Source: Teredinibacter turnerae T7901
GTDB lineage: Bacteria > Pseudomonadota > Gammaproteobacteria > Pseudomonadales > Cellvibrionaceae
Direction: 5' to 3'
DNA: 64,000 nucleotides
Assembly (NCBI RefSeq): GCF_000023025.1
Contig: NC_012997.1
Coordinates: 4,709,125 to 4,773,124 of the forward strand
Shown one piece after another: positions 35,427 through 44,032 of the stretch. Positions within the stretch are counted from its first letter, which is position 1; every line of letters begins with the position of its first letter. A program made the position numbers and the translations under genes. The notes beneath the pieces were generated by a model. It saw only the letters and a list, made by a program, of their open reading frames with translations, had not been told where the DNA came from and ran no database searches.

Positions 35427-38400
35427 TCAATCAGCGGCTTTAATATAGTTGTGCACAAGATCGTAAACTTCATCTACTACATCCCCAGTGACCATATCCA
35501 CATGGTCCGCATGTACTTCGGCGACGTCCAGGTTGCCGGTAATCACCTTCGACATGCCGTAATCCGGCTTACTTGCCATCCCAAAGCCGGCATTGGTACG
35601 GCTGGCTTTTATCAGGAGCGCGTCAAAATCATAGGTTTTGCCCGTCGCGTTAAATGCGCGTGCAATCCGGTGAAACGCGTCGCCACGGTTGCGCTCTGCA
35701 CTCTCGTGATCCCAAACAATCCGCTTTGCACCGGATTTAAGCCCCAGCTTGCCCGCCACTTTTTGCGATACCCGCCCCGCAATAATCGATGAAAAACGCC
35801 GCAATCCGTATTGTTGATAGCGCGCAAAACTGTCGACCATGAGCTTGGGAAGTGTCCGGTAATGGCTGGATTGCAGGTACGAATCAAACAGTACCACCCG
35901 CTTCACCCGATACCCCAGCTCAGTGAGTTTTTGGTTCACCTCTAGCGCGAGTAAACCACCAAATGACAAGCCGACAAGCATCAGCTCCTTGCCGGACAGA
36001 TGGCGTATCACCGCCTGTACGTAGGTATCGACCAAAGAGTCAATGGACACCTCAGCACTGCCCTCGCCTTCGGCTTCGTCCTGAATAATGGCAATTTCTT
36101 CTTTGGCGTACATACCGTACACCGGGTTGTGCAAAAAATGGTTGGCAAATTCTTTATAAATTTGCACTCCACACAAGCAAAATACCGGCACGCCTTCTGC
36201 GACGCCATTGAGCAATACCACACTCGCAGCCTTTTCTGCATCATCCCCCATCTGGTCGACCAAATCACGAATGGTCGGGTGTTCAAACACACTGGAGTGA
36301 GTGAACTCAATACCCGTCGCTTTATGCATATCTTTCACCAACTTAATGGCCGAAAGCGAATCGCCGCCCAAATCAAAAAAATTGGTATCAATGGTCAACT
36401 GTGGTTGCTCTAAAACCTGCGCCCAGACCGCAAGCAAACTGCGGTCTAAATCCTGCCGCGCACCGCCTTCGTCGTCGTTACTGGGGTTTAACTGCGCACG
36501 CGCCACCGGTGTTTGTTGCGCTTGCGAACTCTGCGCAACACGCTTTGGTGAGAGCCAGTGTTCTTCTTTACGAAACGGATAGGTGGGTATCGCACGGCGG
36601 CGTCCGTCGACACCAAAACCCCAGGCGGCTATATCCAAGCGCGGAAATTGCAGCGCCATTCCCGCGACCGCCAAGTCGAAATTGACGTTTTCCGGGTTGC
36701 CGGTTTTTGCGTTACCTAAGGTGCGAAATACATTCACATTTGCGTCGAGCGTGTCTTTAACAAAACGGGTAAGCGCTCCGCCGGGACCAATTTCGATAAA
36801 GTTTTCGATTCCGGCTTTCGCCGCCTGCTCAATCGCAAACTTGAAATTGACTTCGTGACGCAAGTGCGCGGTCCAATACTCCACAGTTGCCGCCTGACTC
36901 GCCTTTGCCTCCTTGGAGGCGGGCTGAAACAAACCAGCAGCGGGTGCGAATTTCGCTTCGCCCATTGCCGTAGCAAAAGGCGCGAGCGCCGGTTCCATGT
37001 AGCGTGAATGAAACGGGTGGCGATTAGGCAATGTTGCGTGCTTAATTGACTCGCCGTCAAGGCGTTTAATAAACGCGTTAATATTTTCATGACTGCCGGA
37101 AACCACAATATTTTCACGGCTGTTTTCAATCGAAATTTCCAGCGTGTCGTCAAGTAACGCTTCTACCGCTGAGCGCGTTGCAAAAGCAACAACCATGGCG
37201 CCCTCTTCAGTCGCCGCCATTAGCCGTCCACGTTCCGCGACAATGCGCAACGCGGTGCGAATGTCAAAAATGCCATCGAGACAAGCAGCAGTGTATTCAC
37301 CGATGCTATGCCCCATCAACATCGCTGGCTGAATTCCCCAACGCATCAAGCAGCGGGCGAGTGCGTATTGCACGGCAACCAGCGCAGGTTGAACCAGGTC
37401 GGTGCGATTTTCGTCCGCCGTGGACAGTTTTTCCGGTGCCTGCAAATAACTGACGACCTCGCCCAAGCCGAGCTCCTGTAACACCGCAAGTACTGCATCC
37501 AACTCTTTGGCGTAACAGGGCTGCGCCGCATAAAGTTCAGAAGTCATCCCCAGAAAATGCGCGCCCTGACCGGTAAACATAAATGCCGCACGCTGGTTGC
37601 AATTGAGATTCAGCTGCTCACCATTTACCAGCATGGGCTCGCCGTCGGCTTTTGGGTAGGCCACTACCGCCTGGCCGTGCTGCAGACGCTTGCGGGACTC
37701 TCGCAACACATAGGACACATCGGCAAGCGAGGCTGGATACTGGCGGGTATAACGCGCAATTTCTTTACGCAGCGCCTTCAGTGAATCCCGGTGATGCGCG
37801 CTTATAGGCAACGCATATTTTTCACCGGTGGGCAATTCAATCGACGGCTGATACTCGGTCGCGTCACGCATAATTAAATGCACATTAGTGCCGCCTACCC
37901 CGAAACTACTCACCCCTGCATAAACTGCTTCAGTGCTACCACTTAAATCCACCGGTGCACGATTAAAATAAAATGGTGATTGCTCCTGGCCAATTTGTGG
38001 GGCCGCGCCATTGACGCAAACTGGTGGCACTGTTCGGTGCTGCAGTACCAGCGCCGTTTTAATTAAGGCCGCAACGCCGGCCGCCGCATCCAGATGGCCT
38101 ATGTTGGCCTTCAGTGTACCCAGCGCGCAAAATGGCTCTGCTACCCGTAAATCACCAAACGCACGCGCGAGACCGGCAAGTTCAATCGGGTCGCCCAAGG
38201 CCGTGGCGGTACCGTGGGTTTCCACAAACCGGATTTGCTCCGGCGCCACTTCAGCCAACCCATGCGCGAGCGAAATAACTTCCGTTTGGCCGTTGGCACT
38301 GGGTGCGGTAAACCCAACCTTATCGCGGCCATCATTATTGACGGCAGCGGCACTGATAATAGCCACCACATCGTCACCGTCGTTGAGTGCGTCTTCGAGG

Positions 38401-39161
38401 CGTTTCAGCACCACTACGCCAACACCTTCACCAAATAAGGTGCCGTTTGCACCGGGGGAAAAAGGTCGGCAGTAACCGTCTTTGGAAAAGATTAACCCAT
38501 CCGAATGCAGGTACCCGGCACCGTGCGGTACCGCAACGGTCGCACCGCCACACAGTGCCACATCGCACTGGTAACTCAGCAAACCGGCAATCCCCATTTG
38601 CGTCGCCAGCAGTGAGGTGGAACAGGCCGACTGCACGTTAATCGCGGGCCCGCGCAAATTTAGTTTGTACGCCACCCGGGTTGCCAGAAAATCTTTATCG
38701 CTGGCGATCATCTTCTGGAACTCATCGATATCGAAGTTGACCGTGTCGATATCCATATTTGTCAACAAGTACCGGTTGAGACCGCAGCCGGCATAAACAC
38801 CAACCGGCGAATCCATTTCGTCTGGAATATAGCCAGCCGATTCCAGTGCTTTCCAGGCATACTCCAAAAACAGGCGCTGTTGCGGATCGAGCAAGCGAGC
38901 CTCGGCGTGACTAAAACCGAAAAATTCCGCATCGAAACACTTGGCATCACTGATGGAGGCTGTGCGCTTAACATAGTTGGGCTGACCATAAACCGATTGC
39001 GGAATACCGATATCACGCAATTCTTTTTCCGAAACATCACTGATACCGCTTTTGCCCTGCATAAGGTTCTGCCAGAACTCCTCGACGGAATCGGAACCTG
39101 GGAAGCGGCCAGCCATGCCAACAATGGCGATATCAGTATCGGAAACGTTTACTTCATTCAT
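35427..39161 (-). CDS. Type I polyketide synthase KS-AT-ACP-TE
   Basis: This 1244-residue enzyme has a ketosynthase (about 1-430; VQSACSTSL with the active Cys, HGTAT and NIGH). The acyltransferase (about 525-810) has GHSIGEY and HPFHS, which suits malonyl-CoA. A carrier (about 925-995; LGGDSLSAI) and a type I thioesterase (about 1005-1244; GLSFGG) follow. There are no reducing domains, so one elongation would leave a beta-keto group that the TE releases. The first bases overlap the preceding hydrolase gene. The partner substrate, probably from the NRPS or the free carrier at 40084, is not known. Confidence 0.92.
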   Translation of the reverse strand: MNEVNVSDTDIAIVGMAGRFPGSDSVEEFWQNLMQGKSGISDVSEKELRDIGIPQSVYGQPNYVKRTASISDAKCFDAEFFGFSHAEARLLDPQQRLFLEYAWKALESAGYIPDEMDSPVGVYAGCGLNRYLLTNMDIDTVNFDIDEFQKMIASDKDFLATRVAYKLNLRGPAINVQSACSTSLLATQMGIAGLLSYQCDVALCGGATVAVPHGAGYLHSDGLIFSKDGYCRPFSPGANGTLFGEGVGVVVLKRLEDALNDGDDVVAIISAAAVNNDGRDKVGFTAPSANGQTEVISLAHGLAEVAPEQIRFVETHGTATALGDPIELAGLARAFGDLRVAEPFCALGTLKANIGHLDAAAGVAALIKTALVLQHRTVPPVCVNGAAPQIGQEQSPFYFNRAPVDLSGSTEAVYAGVSSFGVGGTNVHLIMRDATEYQPSIELPTGEKYALPISAHHRDSLKALRKEIARYTRQYPASLADVSYVLRESRKRLQHGQAVVAYPKADGEPMLVNGEQLNLNCNQRAAFMFTGQGAHFLGMTSELYAAQPCYAKELDAVLAVLQELGLGEVVSYLQAPEKLSTADENRTDLVQPALVAVQYALARCLMRWGIQPAMLMGHSIGEYTAACLDGIFDIRTALRIVAERGRLMAATEEGAMVVAFATRSAVEALLDDTLEISIENSRENIVVSGSHENINAFIKRLDGESIKHATLPNRHPFHSRYMEPALAPFATAMGEAKFAPAAGLFQPASKEAKASQAATVEYWTAHLRHEVNFKFAIEQAAKAGIENFIEIGPGGALTRFVKDTLDANVNVFRTLGNAKTGNPENVNFDLAVAGMALQFPRLDIAAWGFGVDGRRRAIPTYPFRKEEHWLSPKRVAQSSQAQQTPVARAQLNPSNDDEGGARQDLDRSLLAVWAQVLEQPQLTIDTNFFDLGGDSLSAIKLVKDMHKATGIEFTHSSVFEHPTIRDLVDQMGDDAEKAASVVLLNGVAEGVPVFCLCGVQIYKEFANHFLHNPVYGMYAKEEIAIIQDEAEGEGSAEVSIDSLVDTYVQAVIRHLSGKELMLVGLSFGGLLALEVNQKLTELGYRVKRVVLFDSYLQSSHYRTLPKLMVDSFARYQQYGLRRFSSIIAGRVSQKVAGKLGLKSGAKRIVWDHESAERNRGDAFHRIARAFNATGKTYDFDALLIKASRTNAGFGMASKPDYGMSKVITGNLDVAEVHADHVDMVTGDVVDEVYDLVHNYIKAAD

Positions 39162-40053
39162 ATTTTTTACCAGAGGCTATATTTTCGCGTTCACTGCGCG
39201 GCGCCGTGGTTAATTCCTGCTGCAACAACCAGAGATAGGTTTCTGGCGTGAAGCTCTCGTACTCAATGCCGTGCCCTGCATCGAGTTCTGTTAATCGTGC
39301 TGCGATACCCCGCGCTTCCAGCGCAGCCTGCATCGCACGCGAATTTTCGATAGGTGCGACCTTGTCACGAATACCGTGAAACATCCACAGCGGTGTCTGC
39401 CCAATAATTTCCGCTTGGCTCGGGTCGGTGCGGCCATTCATCGGTATTGCGGCCGCAAAAACGTGAGGAAAGTGATAGAGAAATTGCCAGGTAGCACTCG
39501 CCCCCATGGACGAACCGGTGATATAGATCCGTCGCGGGTCTATGGGGTAATTCGCAATAATATCGTCGATTAACGCCAGTACAGCTTTAAACCGCTCACT
39601 TACGCTGGTGCCTGCCATCGTGTAGTTACCGTAGGGCGCCCCAGACGATTTAACATCGGTCCACTCCACACCTTTCGGGCACTGCGGCACAATAACAGCA
39701 GCGGCCGACAAGGATTGGAGTTTGGCACTGGTAAGCTGCTCAACTGCTGGCGAGAGCTGAGAAAAGTTGTTGCTCCCGCGCCCAGTCGAGGCATGCAGCA
39801 CAAGTATTAAAGGCAGCTTTTGATCAGCGTCGGCGCGTTCCGGCATAAATAACCGGTATGGTAGCGTCAACTTGCCGCGATCACCGCGGTAGATAAATGC
39901 CTCCGCTTGCATAAGATCCATTAGCGCGAGTTGACGCTCGTTAGGCACAGGTGCTGGCCTGTACCACCGGTAAACAGCCAACATCAGGCCCAACACCAGC
40001 GTCAATCCTACTAGTGCGGCGAGCACTGCAAAATGTCCGGAAAGCAATTTCAT
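39154..40053 (-). CDS. Membrane-anchored alpha/beta hydrolase
   Basis: This 299-residue protein has an N-terminal membrane anchor (about 8-30) followed by an alpha/beta hydrolase of the PHB-depolymerase/LpqC kind. It shows VLHASTGRGSNN (oxyanion region), the nucleophile elbow GSSMGAS, Asp in HGIRDKVAP and His in LDAGHGIEYE. The domain should face the periplasm. It could cleave an ester from the final product, act as a resistance enzyme or release a prodrug part. It lies between the free carrier and the PKS in one operon and its end overlaps the PKS start. Confidence 0.82.
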   Translation of the reverse strand: MKLLSGHFAVLAALVGLTLVLGLMLAVYRWYRPAPVPNERQLALMDLMQAEAFIYRGDRGKLTLPYRLFMPERADADQKLPLILVLHASTGRGSNNFSQLSPAVEQLTSAKLQSLSAAAVIVPQCPKGVEWTDVKSSGAPYGNYTMAGTSVSERFKAVLALIDDIIANYPIDPRRIYITGSSMGASATWQFLYHFPHVFAAAIPMNGRTDPSQAEIIGQTPLWMFHGIRDKVAPIENSRAMQAALEARGIAARLTELDAGHGIEYESFTPETYLWLLQQELTTAPRSERENIASGKKYE

Positions 40054-40083
40054 CCTGAACCATCAATTCCCTGCGGCTGCGCT

Positions 40084-40347
40084 CTAACTAGCGCAGGAAG
40101 TCCCCACTTTGCGCGCCGCAAAATCGATCATTTTATTAACCGAACCAAAGTTATCGCGGATGAGCTCGTCCTCCGCAATCTCTATGCCGTGTGTTGCTTG
40201 CAAGTAGGAGGCGATTTCAATGAGGCCAAAGGAATCGATAATTCCCTCATCGATAAGGGATTGGTCTAACGGAATTTCGTCCTCATCGACCATGTAATTT
40301 TCAGAAATAAACGCAACAAGCGCCTGTCTAGCGTCGTCTTTAATCAT
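40084..40347 (-). CDS. Free-standing acyl carrier protein
   Basis: This 87-residue carrier has the phosphopantetheine site GIIDSFGLIE and the usual acidic helix pattern. The start at 40347 (MIKDDARQ) is chosen over an upstream ATG because only this part matches the fold and it fits the 16-bp gap after the asparagine synthetase gene. It probably carries the starter or the amide-bearing unit made by the asparagine synthetase next to it. Confidence 0.85.
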   Translation of the reverse strand: MIKDDARQALVAFISENYMVDEDEIPLDQSLIDEGIIDSFGLIEIASYLQATHGIEIAEDELIRDNFGSVNKMIDFAARKVGTSCAS

Positions 40348-40363
40348 GCTAAGTCCGCAATTA

Positions 40364-42352
40364 TTAGAGTGTATCGACAATATCAACTGTACAGAGACCA
40401 TAATCCGGTGCATCGTGTACCGGTTTATTCAACCAATAGTGGCAAAGTTGGGTACTGTAGATAAATGTAAAAATCATATTATCGCGATAGCCTATATCCT
40501 TAGGTACACCGCGTTTGAATTTTTTAAGAAATTTCACGACCATTTCGTGATTGAACAGACCTGCATCCTTGATCGCCTGGTCGTTCATCATTTCAGCAGC
40601 CATACCCTGTAAGTTACCGGAATCATCGATAAATGAAATCAGGTCGGGCGCCATGTACGGGCGCTTGGGTCGGTCGATAATCTGCTGAGGAATCTTACCG
40701 GTGAATGCCTCCCGCAATACCGCTTTTTGTTCGAACCCGCGCAACTTGTATTCGTCAGGCATAGCAAACGCCTGCTCTACAACTTGGTGGTCGAGAAACG
40801 GGAAGCGACCTTCCACACCGTGGCTCAGCGCCATCCGATCCCCTTGTGACGAGAGTAAATACCCCTGCAACAGGGTTTTCATCTCGAGAAAACTATTGCG
40901 CTGCATTAACGTCCAGTGCTTAAAATCAGCGGGAAGTTGTGCTGCGATCCGCTCCCGCATAAGGCTTTTATCGACCTGCAATCCAAAATCAGGATTGAGA
41001 TAGCGCTCGAGGATTTTATTGTTATTAAACCGAATATTCAGCCCCGCCATTTCATTATCGTAATCGTCGAGAAAACCCTCGTAATACAGACGAATAAGTC
41101 CAAAATGCTTTGGATCTGAGTAGTGAGCCAAATGCGGGTACAAATCCCGCAGAGCGTTTTCCACTTCGGGTGAGTAACCGCTCTTTTTCCAGGAGTCGAG
41201 AATTTTTAATTCTTTAAAGGCATCGTAACCACAGAGAATTTCGTCAGCGCCCTCACCCGTGAGCACCACTTTAATTCGCTCCTGCTGTACTTTCTCGGAG
41301 AGCAAATACAAGGGGGTTGGCGCAGTGCGAAAAATAGGACGCTCCGTATGGCGTACTGTGTCGGCAATCGAGTCCGCTATGTTTTGGCGAGAAACACGCA
41401 CTTCGTTGTGCTGCGAATTAACGTCTTCGCTCGCCATTTTCTGGTATAGCGATTCGTCCAGCGACTCGTCCTCGAATGCGACCGAGAAGGTGCGGAAATC
41501 GTGATTGGTGGCGTCTTTCACCAGACGGGAAATTACCGTTGAGTCGATACCACCACTCAAATAAGCACCGACCGGAACATCACTACGCAGCCGCAGAGTG
41601 ACTGCATCCGACAAGGCTTGCGTTAAGCCTTCCTGCGCCTGTTCGAACGAAGAGAACTGGTCTCGGCGCGCCGACAGTTCTTCACCAAGTTGATAGTAGC
41701 GCCGCGTTTGCTCCTCACCAGAAGTGGCAAAAATCTTGACGGTTCCAGACTCCACACTGCGGACATCGTTGTAAACCGTAGTCTCACCGAGTGTATTCCA
41801 AAGCAGGCCGTGCTCTAACAATCCGGCCGGAGAAAAGGAACGTCGAAAGCCTGGAAGACAGTCGAAAGCTTTCATCTCTGAAGAAAACACCCAACCGCCC
41901 CGGTACGGCAGAATATAAAGCGGCCGAATGCCATAGCGATCGCGTGCGACGATCAGTCGCTGCTCGCGCTTATCCCAAATGATGATGGCAAACTGGCCGT
42001 TGAACTGCCGGAAACACTCGATTCCGTCACGTTGATAGAGTTTGAGGATCACTTCTGTGTCAGAGCGGGTCTCAAACACAACGCCTTGCGACTCCAGCTC
42101 GGCGCGCAACTCTACATGGTTAAAAATTTCGCCGTTGAACGACAGAATTTGATCGCCGCTTACCATAGGTTGATGGCCGGCAGCGACATCAACGATCGAC
42201 AGGCGCACATGCCCGAGCGTCGCTTTTGGGCTGTTGTATAGCCCCCAGGCATCCGGCCCGCGGTGTTGCATCTGTACCAGGGCTTGCGTTGTCAGCTGTC
42301 GCTTCTCTTCAATTCCGAGACCGGTTGCAAAAATTGCAAAAACACCGCACAT
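40364..42352 (-). CDS. asnB: Asparagine synthetase-like amidotransferase (glutamine-hydrolysing)
   Basis: This 662-residue enzyme has a glutaminase half starting MCGVFAIF with the catalytic Cys at position 2, and a synthetase half with the pyrophosphate loop SGGIDST. Known AsnB converts aspartate to asparagine with glutamine as nitrogen source; relatives in secondary metabolism amidate carboxyls of carrier-bound substrates. Placement next to a carrier gene and a PKS points to the latter. It lies 142 bp after a second family member that has lost the glutaminase Cys. Confidence 0.9.
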   Translation of the reverse strand: MCGVFAIFATGLGIEEKRQLTTQALVQMQHRGPDAWGLYNSPKATLGHVRLSIVDVAAGHQPMVSGDQILSFNGEIFNHVELRAELESQGVVFETRSDTEVILKLYQRDGIECFRQFNGQFAIIIWDKREQRLIVARDRYGIRPLYILPYRGGWVFSSEMKAFDCLPGFRRSFSPAGLLEHGLLWNTLGETTVYNDVRSVESGTVKIFATSGEEQTRRYYQLGEELSARRDQFSSFEQAQEGLTQALSDAVTLRLRSDVPVGAYLSGGIDSTVISRLVKDATNHDFRTFSVAFEDESLDESLYQKMASEDVNSQHNEVRVSRQNIADSIADTVRHTERPIFRTAPTPLYLLSEKVQQERIKVVLTGEGADEILCGYDAFKELKILDSWKKSGYSPEVENALRDLYPHLAHYSDPKHFGLIRLYYEGFLDDYDNEMAGLNIRFNNNKILERYLNPDFGLQVDKSLMRERIAAQLPADFKHWTLMQRNSFLEMKTLLQGYLLSSQGDRMALSHGVEGRFPFLDHQVVEQAFAMPDEYKLRGFEQKAVLREAFTGKIPQQIIDRPKRPYMAPDLISFIDDSGNLQGMAAEMMNDQAIKDAGLFNHEMVVKFLKKFKRGVPKDIGYRDNMIFTFIYSTQLCHYWLNKPVHDAPDYGLCTVDIVDTL

Positions 42353-42494
42353 ATTTCTTCCTAAAATGAGACTTGAGGCATGGTTTAAAAAATATAATTG
42401 CTAGACAAAAGATAATACAGATGTCACACAGGGCCTCTTACTGTCATCAAGCATAAATTATGCCGCATATTCAATTCGGAGAGGCTTACCCTCC

Positions 42495-43799
42495 TTATGC
42501 CAGCAATGTTTCTGTCGAGTAACGCCCCATCATAATAGGAATTCGAGTTTCAGCACCGGCCAGACCTGAGGTTAAACACGCTTTGAACACGGCTTCAGTG
42601 ATCCCGTGCTTGTGACACAACCCGAGCACGCCCATGGACTTTTTATCCCCCACTTGCGCACGCAGCTTGGATTTGGGGATATGCTGCAGAATATCCCCGG
42701 GCACCAGATGGCTGTTGAGCAGCGGCTTTACCTCTGGCTGACTCAGCAGCGACTCTGGCACAGCTTCGTAAAGGTCGTAAACCGCAGCATAAGGCTGCAC
42801 GCAATCCAGGCCGTACTGCGCGAACAAACCCCATTCCCTATCTGAAGTATCCAGCCCGCCAATTAAATGTTTTTGCAACGCTTTCTTGCCAATGCGAGGA
42901 AGCCGGTAATACCTTGTTTGCTCCACGATTTCCTCTTCGTAGTCGCACACAAATTCGTTCATCAAATCACCGGTAATGATCATGCGCTTTGCTGAAACAC
43001 CATTTGCTCCAGCCCACTGATTAATTTTTTCAGCCAATAGGCAATTGAGCGCTGCGCAGTGAACATTAAAATCCCGAAAATCCTGGCAAAGCAACGGCGC
43101 TTTTTCTACTGCGGCTAGAATCTCGTCCTCACTCACCCCGAACACACAATGACGAATAGCCAGCTGTGCAGCGATTTTTTGCGCTTTTTCCGCATCTTCG
43201 CTGCCACCCAAATCCAAAGTCACCGCAATGGGGTTAGCGCAAAACCGCTTGGCATAATGGGCCATTGTCGAGCTGTCCAGGCCACCGGAGAGGGCGACGA
43301 ATACCGTATAGCCTGCATTTTCTGCGGCTTTAATGCAGTCAAATACCGCCGCGAGACGAAACTCTACCAACTGCGCAAAACCAGCGTAATTTTGTTCCAG
43401 CAGCAGCGTCTGTGCTTGCAACTGGAGTGAAGACGCAAAAGGTGCGGGCGAGACATTCGCCAATTCGCGTAAGCCGTCCGCTGAAATTTCTACAACTTTC
43501 CCCCGGGGCAACGCATAGATGGGTTGCTCGTATGGCAGTAACTCTATAAAGGAATCAGCAAACACCAACTCTCCCTTAACCGGGCGGGTATAGAATTTTT
43601 TGACCACACCCAGATGGTCGCGCGCGGCCACATAGCGGCTGCCATCGAGTACACAGCCACCAAACTGACCGTAAATAGCCTCGCCAGCCGTAAGGCCTAG
43701 TATTTCTGCTGACGGCGGCTGCGAAATCAACTGCAGCCAATAGTGCGACCGCGGGGGTTCCGCAGTCAGTGCATTTTTAAAAAAGGAAACCATATCCAA
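42495..43799 (-). CDS. Asparagine-synthetase homologue without glutaminase (lactam-synthetase-like)
   Basis: This 434-residue protein has a shortened N-terminal part (about 1-125) that starts MDMVSFF, so the glutaminase nucleophile is missing. A synthetase domain with LSGGLDSS (about 165-430) follows. In beta-lactam synthetase and carbapenam synthetase the same changes convert an amide-forming enzyme into one that adenylates a carboxylate and closes a lactam ring. Key catalytic residues of those enzymes cannot be placed with confidence here; ITGDLMNEF and a late KKSMG are present. It is the first gene of the biosynthetic operon. It could also be an amide ligase using free ammonia or an amine. 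Confidence 0.75.
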   Translation of the reverse strand: MDMVSFFKNALTAEPPRSHYWLQLISQPPSAEILGLTAGEAIYGQFGGCVLDGSRYVAARDHLGVVKKFYTRPVKGELVFADSFIELLPYEQPIYALPRGKVVEISADGLRELANVSPAPFASSLQLQAQTLLLEQNYAGFAQLVEFRLAAVFDCIKAAENAGYTVFVALSGGLDSSTMAHYAKRFCANPIAVTLDLGGSEDAEKAQKIAAQLAIRHCVFGVSEDEILAAVEKAPLLCQDFRDFNVHCAALNCLLAEKINQWAGANGVSAKRMIITGDLMNEFVCDYEEEIVEQTRYYRLPRIGKKALQKHLIGGLDTSDREWGLFAQYGLDCVQPYAAVYDLYEAVPESLLSQPEVKPLLNSHLVPGDILQHIPKSKLRAQVGDKKSMGVLGLCHKHGITEAVFKACLTSGLAGAETRIPIMMGRYSTETLLA

Positions 43800-43984
43800 A
43801 ACCCAACCTAAATTCCTTCGTCACACTATAAAGCAAAAATCCCTTTGACGAAGATGAATATTACCGAACGGCCGCAGAGCCTAGTTAAATGTAAAAAAAT
43901 TCGGCATTAATTAAAAGAAAGGGGTTACGTGAACGAGCAGCCAGCAGATTACGAAGGCAGACGAATGGAAATTATAAACGACGA

Positions 43985-44008
43985 AAAAGGGGCCTTTCGG
44001 CCCCTTTT
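43985..44008 (-). terminator. Terminator of the first lipoprotein gene
   Basis: AAAAGGGGCC, TTTC and GGCCCCTTTT form a symmetrical 10-bp stem 25 bp past the stop of the minus-strand lipoprotein gene at 44033, with T-runs on both sides. It also separates that gene from the biosynthetic operon upstream region. Confidence 0.9.
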
Positions 44009-44032
44009 GTTTGTATCGGTTAGGATTGCGAC

